From Chimonanthus salicifolius (Eukaryota; Streptophyta; Magnoliopsida; Laurales; Calycanthaceae): a stretch of DNA of 64,000 nucleotides. The position numbers and the translations under genes were made by a program. Shown here piece by piece: positions 9,361 to 20,905 of the stretch; the stretch's first letter is position 1, and every line of letters starts with the position of its first letter. The notes under the pieces were generated by a model. That model had not been told where the DNA came from, made no database searches, and was given only the letters and a program-made list of their open reading frames with translations. The DNA lies in NCBI GenBank assembly GCA_013350335.1, contig CM023540.1:46049222-46113221 (forward strand), given 5' to 3'.

Positions 9361-12300
9361 CTTAAGCTTATCTTGGCAGAGATGGATCTAATTTGATGGA
9401 TAACTATAGTTTAATTATTTAAAAAAAAAAGGAATATCTCTTTGCATTATCTTGAGTGATCAAAGTTTGAGAAATAAATGAAAATGATCTAATGAAATTA
9501 ATGATTAAATGGAAGAGGAAAAGCATATAAGCCTAAATTTGATTAGAAACGAGTCAAGCTTCCAAATTATATTAGGCTGATTACAACACATTTGAATGGC
9601 ACTAATCACTAGCAGGCTGCTGTAGATTCTGAAATTACCTGCCATGATTATATAACCCTCATGAAATTACCTTACCATGAAATTATATTGTATTTAAATA
9701 GGTTCATAAAAAATAATTTATCAAATTCAATTATGAATTCTAATTCAGAAAAATAAAACAAATGAATTTGATAATAATGAAACATCTCACTTATTTTCTC
9801 TCTTCTTTAAATGAGTAAAACTGATTGTCATTAAAAAAAAGTTGAATATACAGCAGACTAAAATGACTGAAATATTGACAAAATAATAAAATCTCTAAAT
9901 AATTGAAAATAACCAAAATAATAGACATGATTCATTAAATGGGCTAACTTAGGCCCATCTCTGTTAAAATGGGCTTGAAAATTAAAATGACTTCTTTTAT
10001 TCTCATAAGCAACTAATCGACTTAATAAACTTAATAAAGAAGAAATTGTTGTCAATAGTTGTAATATAAAAGAATTAGGAATCTTGAAAAATATATGAAC
10101 CCAGCTTAACTCAATTGACTCAAAAGATGATGACTCGTCCTATCTTACTTTACTTGATTTCTTACCATTTCACCTCATCAATCCCACTTTCCACTTCAAA
10201 AGGTGGGGTCCATAATTTTATTTTAAATAGTTCATAGAAATTTAGCCTAAGTTGACTTTACCAAGTTTTGTTTTATCAATTTTTTTTAAAAAAATAAATA
10301 GAAAGAATAGGCCATACTCGTCCGAGTCTTGGACCAACTCATGGTATCATTTACGCTTGAGTTTAATGAGTAGACTCGAGAGATTCTTGGATCAGGTGTA
10401 CAGGGCCCATTATACTAGATTGCACAGGCCTCATAACCGAGACAATGCAGGTGTTTTAGGAGGACCAATTATCTTGAAATTTCATCACACACAGCCTTAG
10501 AGATCATTGATGGGGTTAGAGACTTAGAGTTGATTACAAAATTGCAGCAAAAATCTAAAATTTTGCCCAAAATTTCAGTATGAGTCTAAGACGAAATATC
10601 TATTTTTTTGGAAATATTGACTAATATTTAGAAATATCAATTGAAGTTTCCAATATTAGCTAAAATATGAGCCTCAACCTAAGATTGAATGGCTGAAAAC
10701 TTTAACTCAGGGTTTGAGTTTATAAAGTATATCATTTTATCCGCACCATGTGTTTCTACTTAGAGCCCTGATTCATAAACGGGCAACAAGCCTATTTGGC
10801 TTAGCCACTTTCGTTCAGTAATAATGATGGAAAATATAGAGGAAAATGATAAAAAAGTGACGTGGCAGATTATAGAGTGATTGAGAATAAGGTTTATGAT
10901 AAGGTCAATTCAAGAAGAAGAACTCACACAACGAACCCTAAATAGATGGTATATTGGTTGTTGAGGCCAAACTCTATAGATTGTTTCTAAGGAAACATGC
11001 AAAGCAATTGATTTTTTTTAATTTTTATTTAAAACTATTGAATTGAGAGTTGAAACATATTAACCAGAGAAATCTAAAAAGAAAAGAAAGAAGAGAAAGG
11101 GAAAAAACATAGTTGGATTGCATGGTCAGATGGTTTCGTCTGATGGTTTTGACAGACAGGTTGATCTAATTGATTCGCCTTAGCTGGTGAATATGGAAAT
11201 GGGCCAAACTCTATTGATTGTTGCCTGGGAAAAAGATGCAAAGCAATTGATTTTTAACTATTTAACTGATAGTTTTATCATATTAACCAGAAAAATCTGG
11301 AAATTGCAATCAACAACAATAGTTGTAATCATGAAACATTTGATAACATTGCTTTAAATTCTACCCTCATAGTAGTCAAAGGTGTGCCTAATCACACCAC
11401 TAGGCTCCCGACCCATGTGCACCTCACAAAGCTCTAATGGTGGCTCACTGTACTTGGGCCTTTTTTATTTTAGTAATGGTGGCTCACAAAGCTCTAATTA
11501 GTATGTATAATGCCTATACAATGTATTTACATATTTGCAAATAAAATTTATAAAAAAAATGTTCCAAAGCTCCCATTCCCTTTTCATTTCAATTGTTTGA
11601 ATTGAATAGGTATTGGTGTGATAGTGGCATGTTATAAATGGATGCTGAGATTAAAGCATTGAGCACAGAACTATTTAGATTATGCTTTTTCAAACTGATG
11701 TTGTGTCCGTATCTGATCTTTTACAAGTTTTAGCACAGGAATTCATGCAGTCAATGTTGATTGTTTGTAGTTCTAGAAAATGTGTCTGGATTGCAATTGC
11801 ATTTGATGGTTTAAAAGTGACAATAGATTTCAACATATAAGAAATTTCTATACTTCATAAGAAACCATTCTATATCAACAACTTAGCATTCAATTTCGAA
11901 AAAAAAAAACCCCTTAATATTACACAAGTTCATAATCATAGAATAATAAAAATAAGATCAAATCACAAGTTTCATTGTCGAAAACATTAGAGATAAATTA
12001 TAAGTTGCAAAACATCCCTCCCTATCATATCTAAAAAGCCATTGATGTAAACTTTGAGAAGCTTACTCTGCACTTGTTACTCAATCAACTCTTGTGAATG
12101 ATTGTTGTCGTCCTCGAAACCTGAATCCACCAACTACAAAATCAAACCAACTATTTGATCAGCAAAAGTTCATAATTCTAAAAGGTTTTCATTTTCTATA
12201 ATCATAAAGCATGATTTCAGAAGTCAGCCAATGAGATTTTAATTTAGTAAGTCAGCAAGTCTTTTCAGCATTCTTATATATTATGCAATAACAAATAGGG

Positions 12301-12507
12301 AAAATGGTCCAGTTCTGTTTCGGGTTGGACTCTATTGAGAGTTTGAGAAAGCATTAACACTTTCAATACTCTGCTTTCAAAATTCAGAAGAGTAGCAAAT
12401 TGTAAATGAAAGAGGTGCTTGAAAGAATGAACCTGAAGAGATCTTCATCTAGATTTGGATCAAAGAAGAAAATAATTCTATCGAACCATCTCTATTGATA
12501 ATGATAA

Positions 12508-12720
12508 TGTTGGGTACGAACGAGTCCCACACCGGTCAGAGGGAGATAAAAAGAGGAAGTTATATGGAGATGGAGATCTCCACGTATCAGACTAGTGTTT
12601 TAGGGTAGGAAGTCCAGTCTTAACAGTGGTATAGAGCCAGGGCCTAAGCCATCGGTGAGAGGGAGAGAAAGAGAGGAAGTTATATGGGGATGGGGATCTC
12701 CACTTAAGCCTGTCCTAACA
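12508..12720 (+). mobile_element. TRIM retroelement, copy 1 (internally deleted)
   Basis: The first LTR (12508-12625, 118 bp) starts TGTTGGGTACGAACGAG and ends CTTAACA. A primer-site-like gtggtatagagcc follows. The second LTR remains only as its tail, ending CCTAACA at 12720. Compared with the copy at 30727-34624, about 100 bp spanning the internal part and the start of LTR2 are deleted. Direct flanks gataa and cataa match in 4 of 5 bases. There is no coding capacity, as expected for a terminal-repeat retrotransposon in miniature. Confidence 0.75.
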
Positions 12721-14015
12721 CATAAACCAAAGTTGTCAAATAGATTGAGTAAACATGGCATGCCTCGCTAAAGGTGGTGTTCTTTTTTTTAAAAAAAAAA
12801 AAAATCTAATCGGCTCCTTTTACCTTTTGCTTCTAACCACTAAAAGGTGTAAACAGGGTGCAACTAATCCAAACCTGCATGAAGAAACTTAAAAAATTAT
12901 GGTTCAGGTTGGAGTCAGTCTAATTATGTCCTAACTTATAATTTGGATTGAATTGGGCCAAGTGCCCATAGTATATGAAAACCTGAGTTCACGTCGAAAC
13001 TCTGAACTTGAGCTACAATTTAGATAGTTTAATTTTCTTTAATTAACATTGTATAGAAATATAAATTTATCTAAGATCATTAATATTTTATAGAATAAAA
13101 TAAAATTTTCTGGTTCATGTCTAAAGCTCAAACTCACAAAAGCCTTCATATACATTTTGGATTGTCTTACAAATACAATTTAATCTGATTTTGAGTTTGC
13201 CTAACTTGGATTAACTCAGCACAGTCTCAATCTCAGGCCCCTTAATTATAATTTGGGTCCAGACTAAGGCAATGCCTAAATCCATATCTTTTGTTTCATT
13301 ATCTCATATCTCAATTTAAATGAAAATTTGCAACAAAGTGGTTTGAATAAATATATAGGAGACAAAATTATGGACATATACATATTACATGCAATTGTAT
13401 ATTAATTCAGTTTCCAATAGAAATCTAAATGTTGTTGTAGAGAATCTATACAAACTTTTATGTAGGGCCCTTCTAAGATTAATGATCTAATTTTTGTTAA
13501 TTAATGTAATGTATCTTAATCAATATAAAAATATTAAACATACCTTTGTATTGTTTCCTTGGAATCATTGGTAAATGCCCTGATATCTGATGAGCCTGTA
13601 TCAAATAGCAAAAAAAGTTGAGATTTGGTAGGATTAATAGTGGATTAGGGCATTAATAATAAGTTAGTTTAGTACTATAGAATTTATATTTCATATAATT
13701 ATATTTTAAATTAATAGAATCCATTATATTGAATATAGGGTTGTACAGTACTTTAAAATAAAATTTAAGACCAAAAATTATTTTTAACCATCAGTTTAGA
13801 TTCATCAAAATAAATTTGAGATGGTTATTAATTTAAATTGGAATAATAGTATTGAATAATAATGTGGTTACCCATTTAGGAAATTAGGACTCTGGAGGAA
13901 GCATGCCCTCGTCCACTTGGAGTCTCAATTGCAAATTTGGGCCGAATTTAAGATTTCAACTGAATTTTTTTCTTTTTTAACATAGATTCTGAGCCAAAAG
14001 ATAGATACCACAATA

Positions 14016-17000
14016 TTAGTATTTTTTCAAAAAAAAAAAATTATGAAACTTAAGTTTGTAACTGATCTTGAGATATTGCAATTTCCTCAATTTTGTTTTG
14101 TATGAAAGAAAGATTAAAAGTAGAGAGACAAACCTGTAATCAATAAAAGTGTTGGGAATGTGGGCAATCTTAAACCAATCATGACCTACGTTTTTCTTAC
14201 AACTCTCCGTGAGATATGGGCACCCTATTATCTCTAATCTTCCAAGTGTTGTGAGTTGTTGCAATCCATCAGGCAAAGATGTTAGTTGACGGCATTCACG
14301 GATTGTCAAGGTGCTTAGTGACTGAAGCCTTTCCCATCCATCCTCTGGAAGTGACGTCAAATTTGCCAACCTTGAAATGCGTAATTCTTTAAGGTTTGAG
14401 AGGAGTGGTAATTCGCTCCCGTGCAATGCTCCGATATTTGATATTCCCAACTTGCTCAACCGAGGCATTGCTAAAGGTATCAACTCCAATGTCAATTGGG
14501 GACAATTTTCAAATATTAAATCCAAGAGGCAAGGCATAACAACCCTTCCATCTCTCACTCCTAACTCCCACTCTTTCCATTTATACATTCCACTGAATTC
14601 AAGTGTCTTCAACTTTGGAAAAGCTATCGGTCCATTCCCCGTAAACTCAAAACCCACTAATTCCACCTCATCATTACACTTAATACACAAATATTCAAGA
14701 GAAGGTAGTGTCCCAAGGGTTGGAAGCTTTCTACATTTTCTAATACCAATTAGGCAGACATGGGTTAGTTTGGAGAAGGAAGATGATTCATCAATCCATT
14801 TGGGAAACATTGAACCCACATAATTCCAAATATTGAATTTTTTCAGCTCTACATTAGGTGGTCTTAGGTTTTCAAGAATTTCATTGAATCTCTTCATTTC
14901 GACTTCATCTAACATTCCCAACTCAGTCTCGTCCATCTTTTTGAAATGTAAAACTAATTCTTGTAGGTGTTGCTTCTTATCTAGCTTTGCCTCAGCAGCT
15001 TCATTTACATCTATGACTCTCTCTAAGTTGTGTATTTCTAAACCTCTTCTTAGGAGGTTAAGGTCCCCCAATTCTCCTATCTTGCATCCACCTTCACCCC
15101 CCACTATGAAATCTGAAAGTGTTTGAAGTGTAGTCAACCTCCCTATGCCTTTTGGAATATTCACAAGATCGTGAGTACGGTGAAAAGTAAGATCTCTTAA
15201 GTTGACCAATTTGCTCAAACCTATAGGCAACTTTGAAAGTAGTCTGCATTGGTTCAGATCCAAGGTTTGCAAATTGCAAAGATTACATACAGATTCAGGC
15301 AACTCCTTTATCCTTGTCATTGAGAGATTGAGATACCTCAAATGTTTTAAGTTTCCCATTGAGTTTGGCAAATACTCAATTTTTGAGCATCCTTTCAGAT
15401 CCAAGGTTTGCAAATTGCAAAGATTGCATACAGATTCAGGCAACTCCTTTATCATTGTCCATGAGAGATTGAGATACCTCAAATGTTTTAAGTTTCCTAT
15501 TGAGTTTGGCAAATACCCAAATTCGTTGCATCCTTTCAGACCCAAGGTTTGCAAATTGCAAAGATTGCATACAGATTCAGGCAACTCCTTTATCCTTGCA
15601 TGAAAGAGATTGAGATACCTCAAATGTTTTAAGTTTCCTATTGAGTTGGGTAAATTTTCAGCTTCATAGTCATGAAGATCCAATGCTCTCAGGAACATTG
15701 GCAAATCAAGAGAAATTATCTCGATTGACGAACGCCCAGGAAAGACGAGCGTACGTAAGGATCTCAAATTACCCAACAAGGATGGATCACCTCTAAACCC
15801 AATCAAGGATAAATGACGACACTTGTCGGGAATGGCATCTGCCTTAGAATCCACAGCAACGTAACATTCATTCTTGGTAACAAACTGTGCAAGATCATGA
15901 ATGAGATCGTGCATCTTATAGTGTATAGAGCGATAATCTTCACTTGCAACTTGAAAGAGAGAGTAACACAATAAATCATCAAAATAATCCGAGCCAATTT
16001 CCTCCATCTGTCTACCTTCTTCACATCTAACTGAAGCCCTGTGCCATCCACAATTTTATCAAAAGAACCCTTTCTATCCAATAATCCTTCGGAAATATTG
16101 CACAGTAAGCAAAACATTGCTTTAAATGCATAGGTAGATTATCATAACTCAATAGCAAAGCTGGAAGAATACCTTTTTCACCTTGTTGGAGTGAAACCCA
16201 CATCTCACTCTTGAGAACATGTTTCCAATCTTCTGCTGTCCTTTTTCTTTGCATCACACTCCCTAATGTTTTTAGAGAAAGAGGGATTCCTCTACACTTT
16301 TTCACAATTTCACTTCCAATATCTTGTAACGCTAAACATTCCTCTTTTTCTCTCCCAAAGAAGGCTCTACGGCTGAACAATGACCACGAATCCTCTTCTG
16401 ATAAACACTTGGGACGGTGGATGTGGGATGCATCTGCTTCACTTGCAACCTTCTCACTGCGAGTGGTCATCAAAATCTTACTTCCATGCATGCCACTACA
16501 CTTGAAGGGTACCATCAATGCCTCCCATTTTGCTCGCTCTTCATTCCACACATCATCCAAAACTAGAAAAAATGGCTCATTTCCCAAATTTTCAACTAGT
16601 TTATTTTGTATGGTGTTCAATTCAGTTAGATTAGGTGCACTTCCAATTGCATCCTCTAAGATCTTCTTCGGTAAGGTTTGTCACGTTGAAATCATCAGAT
16701 ACACACACCCATATTCTCTTCTTAAAATGATTTTTTACCCTGTAGTCATTATAGACCAATTGGGCAAGAGTTGTCTTTCCCAATCCCCCCATGCCAACTA
16801 CAGAGATGACACAAATTCCCTTCTCACGGCTGCGGCTCTCGCTTGTCAGCATGTTGATTATGGCATCTTTCTCATCGTTCCTTCCAATTACTTCTGATTC
16901 ATCTATAAAACAACTAGTTTTTCGATATTCAAAATTCATGTCATCTCTTTCAACTTTACCACTCAGGACGAGTTGGTAGTTGTCCTTTTCACCATTAATC

Positions 17001-17398
17001 ACATCCAGTCTTTCTTTAACCTCTCTCACCCTCGATGCCATGTGAAGGCGTGTCTTGTAGTGGGAGAAATTCAAAAGAGGATTAATGTTGCGTACCCTTT
17101 CTACAAAGCCACCACCATCATCGCCACTTGCATTGATTTCTGCTGTCAGCTGCAACGTCCGCCACTCGTCTAAAATATCGTCCAAATCGTAGGCAACATC
17201 CTTGAGTTTTGCTATCCAATCTCTCAGTGATTCTTCCTTAAATTGTCGAGCATCTGCATCGCGGAGAAGTGATTGGATGGCTTTGAAAGTACTGGAAAGC
17301 CATTCCAGATCATCATCGACACCCATCACCAGTCTAACACCTGTTTCAATGGCGTCTTTGATTTTCTCACCAAGAATAGAAAGCAGTGCTTCTGCCAT
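14016..17398 (-). pseudogene. CC-NB-LRR resistance gene (RGA type) with two frameshifts
   Basis: An intracellular immune receptor by family. The start at 17398 (MAEALLS) is chosen because it is the usual CNL beginning; the frame upstream has no homology. Order: Rx-type coiled coil with an EDVID-like DVAYDLDDILDEW; P-loop GMGGLGKTTLAQ; RNBS-A ending WVCVSDDF; kinase-2 FLVLDDVW; RNBS-B GSKILMTTR; GLPL variant CRGIPLSL; RNBS-D CFAYCAIFPKDYW; MHD as YKMHDLIHDLA; then LRRs ending near CKKNVGHDWFKIAHIP. One extra base near 16665-16671 and another near 16033 break the frame; ignoring each restores canonical motif spacing. About 1,090 codons lie between start and 14134. A splice donor at 14133 (AG|GTTTG) with an acceptor at 13596 would give a short last coding exon ending at 13565; otherwise the frame runs to 14016. 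It is a recent pseudogene unless the shifts are assembly errors. Confidence 0.88.
15255..15677 (-). repeat. Three 141-bp LRR repeats inside the CNL
   Basis: Units begin at 15255, 15396 and 15537, exactly 141 bp (47 codons, two LRRs) apart. Each encodes a copy of the pattern NLKHLRYLNL..IKELPESVCNLCNLQTL. The units differ at only a few bases, far less than ordinary LRRs in one gene, so the array expanded recently by in-frame tandem duplication. LRR surface residues commonly determine recognition specificity in this family. Confidence 0.9.
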
Positions 17399-17760
17399 CA
17401 CTGGATCTAGGAAAGAAAGGAAGCACAAGCACCAACAAAAGAAGAGAGAGTGAGGAGCAGGAGCAGGACTAGGTGGGAGGGAATTGGGAAATGTGAGTCC
17501 AATATTAAACATGAAAAGCTTGGGAAGACTTGACCAAGCACCAAAGTAGTGTGTGACCTCTTTTACCATGATTTGATATTGCCCAAAATTTTATGGATAT
17601 ATTTCGTAAAATACTGGATTTTATCTGAAATACTCATATTTGATTAATTTTTTTATCTGAAATGGACCAAATCTTTTGTTCATTCATCCTAGATTGATTT
17701 GTTTTTTTTTAACTGATCCCAAAATGAGCTCAAATGGTGAAAAAGTTGAGTGCCTGAGAC
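17399..17760 (-). promoter_or_regulatory. 5' flank of the CNL gene
   Basis: Upstream of the chosen start. Diverged copies of this stretch occur at 19480-19990 and 20906-21465: shared blocks include the region around ttggacagactt / ttgggaagactt, atggatatatttt, a T-run/A-run dyad and caaatga.ttaaatgg. That supports its being ancestral upstream DNA rather than coding sequence. I see no TATA box I would defend. Confidence 0.45.
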
Positions 17761-18599
17761 GAATTTTACCACGATTTAATACTCCAGTCTAAGTTAAATG
17801 ACCGTTGGACCACATCTCATTGGAGTGATGTAAAAAATCAATATTGGTTAACAGTGTGTATGTGAAGTTTTATCTATTTGATTATATATTATATTTATTT
17901 TATTTTTAAAAAAAATAGTACTTTATATTAGTAAAAGTGCAAATATCTAGAATTTAATTTTAATTATCAATTTATAAAAAAATTTATAAATTTAATATCT
18001 ATATATATATATATATATTTATTTTTAATTTAAGTGTGGAAAACTGTGGGATACCCAGCGTAAAACTGACACGTGTGAGCCCACTACTCTTAGGGCATGC
18101 CAAAGTTAAACCATAGGGAATCGAACCCTGCAACCTCAAGCTTCCAAAAGCGAGAAGCAATCAAATATATAAAATAAAAGATTTCATAGACGAGAGAATC
18201 TTATTTAAATTACTTAGAATTCAAGTTTCTCGTCCGAGTGGAACCCAGCACTCAATAATATTAAAGAGCCGAGCTCATTTTGTCTCAAATTAATAATAAT
18301 AATATAGGAGAGTTGCTAAATGCATGCGAAGACTCAGATTAATAGACTGGATTCTTGATGCGGACATACTGGGGGCGTGATCAAAATTTTAATTTTGATC
18401 CAGTGGGTGCACAAGCAATTTGACAGGTCCAGGGTCCGAGTCGAATGATGAAAATTATATCTTCGATCCAGGCGGGTATCCGAGTGGAAATTTGAAGATA
18501 GATCATGGACTTTAATTCAATAGTATATTTCAGCCCGATTCCTAAAATAAAGCAGCCATAGAAGCAGGCACATTGCTTGTCAGGCCCAACAAGCCAAGC
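17761..18599. other. AT-rich spacer with (AT)n microsatellite
   Basis: An (AT)n tract lies at about 17999-18018. About 18018-18180 has a more GC-rich block (cacgtgtgagcccac, gggaatcgaaccc) that looks like a transposon remnant but has no defined ends. No gene is seen; an 89-codon minus-strand frame at 18381-18650 has no recognisable domain. Confidence 0.4.
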
Positions 18600-19100
18600 T
18601 TTGGCCCAAGATAACATGCCCATTGATTCAATGACCGGTACATGCTTCATGCAGTGGGTTGAAGAGTCCTATCCCAATTAAGATTGGGTTGTCCATCGTT
18701 GGAAACTTGGTGTATTTAGGATATTTTAATAGTAGTTGCTTAGTTAGTCCTATTTTATTTAGAACTATATGTTTTAGATTAAGAGTTCTTAATTAGTTAT
18801 GACTCTTATTTAGTGGGTGTTTATTATTAGGAGTTCGTAATTAGATATGACTCTTATTTACTAGGTGTTTATTATTAGGAGTTCCTAATTAGATAGGACT
18901 CTTATTTAGTAGGTGTTTTTATTTAAGGAATTGTAATAGCCAGTTTTGAGGGGAGATTATTTGGATCAATAAAATTGTTATTTTGTTTAGCAAAACGAAT
19001 GACTGTTTTGTGAGGATTGAAGGGTTATTCAAGATATTATTCAAGCTTCCGCTATAATTTGAGGTTGGGTATTCTTAATCCTACCTAACCTGCATCAATT
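18600..19100. repeat. Possible LTR remnant with 3 x 48-bp repeat
   Basis: Three tandem 48-bp units start at 18779, 18827 and 18875 (core taggagttcctaattagat). Following sequence (tatttaaggaattg, then caataaaattgtta and attcaagcttccgct) resembles the R-U5 part of a plant LTR. No partner LTR, primer site or clear TG/CA ends were found, so the LTR call is tentative; the tandem repeat is plain. Confidence 0.4.
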
Positions 19101-19381
19101 CTACATATAAATGTTTATTTTATCTTTGATAATGAGAATAAAATAAAAAAATTAGAATTTTGGACTCTATTTTGGAGGATTTCAGTTTATTTTAATTCAT
19201 TTTAGCTGAAATCAGTTGAACAAAATGTTTCAATCAAAAAGAATATTTTAAATTTGGTAAAAGAGTATATTTAATTTTCTTCACAATCTATTAATAAATA
19301 AATTATTTTTAAATATATTAAAATTATGGCTTTTATTTTTATTTTTACTTGAAATTTATCCTTTTTCTGTTAATTTTATTT
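19101..19381. other. AT-rich spacer
   Basis: No feature could be supported. It separates the LTR-like remnant from the CNL N-terminal relic. Confidence 0.4.
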
Positions 19382-19441
19382 TCTACCTTCATCAATGGAG
19401 TCCTTGATTTTCTCTCTCATGGAAAGCACGGCTTCTTCCAT
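19382..19441 (-). pseudogene. Relic of a second CNL gene, N terminus only
   Basis: From an ATG at 19441 the minus strand reads MEEAVLSMREKIKDSIDEG, which aligns with MAEALLSILGEKIKDAIETG of the main CNL with one codon missing. Homology stops after about 20 codons. The sequence upstream of it resembles the CNL 5' flank, so this is the start of a former paralogue whose body was deleted. It is too short to be functional. Confidence 0.7.
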
Positions 19442-19479
19442 GATGGATCCAACAAAACACAAGAAGAGCTTTAATTATT

Positions 19480-19990
19480 TTTACAGATAAATTTTGTAAA
19501 ATATTAGATTTTAAAGGGACTAAGTCGTTGGTTCATTTTTTCTTAGATTTGATTATTTTTTTTTAAAAAAAAAATCTAAATCTCAAATGAGTTTAAATGG
19601 AAAAAATAGCAAGAAAGTTTATAAATATCCATATTATTACCTATACATTATACCAAATTATATAAGAATTGTCCGTTAAATAAAAAATTGATAGACGAAA
19701 GAATTTTATTTGAAAAAAACTCATCGAGCTCAGTGAAACTTTTAAACTCAATTGAATTCAAGTTTCACATTCGAGACAAAGACTGTAAGTATGTGAGTAG
19801 TCGGTGGAAAAGGGTGTCCAATAATAATATTAAATTCAAAAGCTTGGACAGACTTCACGTGCAAAAGTTGAGTGTGAGAAGACATGATTTAAAATTGGTC
19901 AAAATTCATGGATATATTTTGAAAAAGTACTTAGATTTTAAATGGACTAAATCTTTGGTTCATTCTAGATTAATTTTTTTTTTTTAAAAA
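19480..19990 (-). repeat. Duplicated CNL upstream DNA, unit 1
   Basis: It matches 20906-21465 over most of its length (shared gatagacgaaag, cattcgagacaaagactg / catccgagacaaagactg, ttggacagactt). It also matches the 5' flank of the main CNL. Within it a block of about 140 bp (aaatggactaaat... then T-run/A-run) occurs at both ends. A 99-codon plus-strand frame over it is not called a gene. Confidence 0.6.
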
Positions 19991-20231
19991 AAATGGGTGG
20001 CCATTTAGATCCGAGATTTTTCTTTCAGCGGATACGGGTTTTCAAAATTTTAGAGGAAATTACCATTTTACCTTTCCGTTTCAACGTAGTTCGGACATAA
20101 GATAAGAATATTTTTCCTTCATTCGGACTATCAGATCGTTCAGACTATTATTCATGCGTAAATTCTAACGTCCGAACTAAAGAATAAATATATATAAGAT
20201 CGTCTGGACTGTCCATTAGCATGGTCCAAAT

Positions 20232-20586
20232 CAGAGGTGATAATATCGGCCGATACGAAACGTATCGGCCGATATGATTCGGATTTTAAGCCCCTTATCA
20301 TATTGGCCGATACGTATTGTATCGGCCGATATGGCTGATATATCGCCGAATCATATCGGTCCAATATTGGCCGATATGATTAATATCGGTATTTAAAAAA
20401 AAAATGGTGATGGGCCCAGGTCAATATATCGGCCGATATCGATTTATTTTTCGACTTTTTTATATTTTTTAATTCAGAAAAAATAAATATAATAGAATAA
20501 TACCGTTATTTAAAAACAAAAAAACAAAAATAGGAGAGAGAATCATATCGGCTGAATTATCGGCCGGGCCGTTTTTTTCACCCCTG
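20232..20586. mobile_element. hAT-type MITE, 355 bp
   Basis: Ends are CAGAGGTGA and TTCACCCCTG (imperfect terminal inverted repeats with hAT-like CAGRGG). It is flanked by 8-bp target-site duplications gtccaaat (20224-20231) and gtccgaat (20587-20594), one mismatch. The interior carries many copies of the palindromic core tatcggccgata. No transposase is encoded; a 70-codon frame at 20152-20364 is built from the palindromes. Confidence 0.85.
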
Positions 20587-20642
20587 GTCCGAATGATCTT
20601 AACTCAAACAACGATTGTAATATCGCATTTCTCAGTTAAATT

Positions 20643-20905
20643 TTGTTCGTCTTTCTAATTTGATTTGGGGCATCAAATCATCTTCCTTTGGTCTTAATTT
20701 TAGACAACAACTAGTTCTATCAGCTTAGTTTTCAATAAAACAAATTTCATTGAAAATTTTGTCTAGGAGGCTGACATATGATTTTTCTCGCAACGACATT
20801 TAAAACAGATCCATACATCTTAACCAAAAAAAGTCAAATCCAAACTTGATCAATTTAATTCCATGGGTTCCAAATTCATGTAGATTGTGGTTGGATGGTC
20901 AATAT
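20643..20905. repeat. Direct repeat of 264 bp, copy 1
   Basis: It matches 22197-22461 in the same orientation at roughly 90 percent (shared tcaaatcatcttcctttggtc / ccaaatcatcttcctttggtc, ttccatgggttccaaa, ggttggatggtcaatata). Its right end abuts duplicated CNL upstream DNA. Content is unidentified. Confidence 0.65.

Larger units (their letters stand above)
8589..15035. repeat. Segmental duplication, copy 1
   Basis: This aligns in the same orientation with 25039-37170. Homology starts at gaactatcca (8591 and 25041) and ends inside the LRR part of the CNL, just after gactctctctaagtt (about 15030 and 37165). By eye, aligned blocks are well above 90 percent identical. Copy 1 lacks the 3.6-kb copia (empty site 12621-12625) and the 111-bp hAT MITE (empty site 10369-10376). 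About 11437-11811 does not match copy 2 (28557-30037). Outside the CNL end and the TRIM it holds AT-rich non-coding DNA. Confidence 0.85.

Noticed and set aside
14377..16897. Plus-strand frames of 97-228 codons opposite the CNL
   Set aside because: They are antisense shadows of conserved NB-ARC and LRR codons on the minus strand.
18110..18180. gggaatcgaaccc, a tRNA T-arm-like phrase
   Set aside because: No cloverleaf could be built around it; the phrase is common in degraded plant repeats.
20152..20364. 70-codon frame rich in Tyr-Arg-Pro-Ile repeats
   Set aside because: It is the translation of the tatcggccgata palindromes of a hAT MITE.
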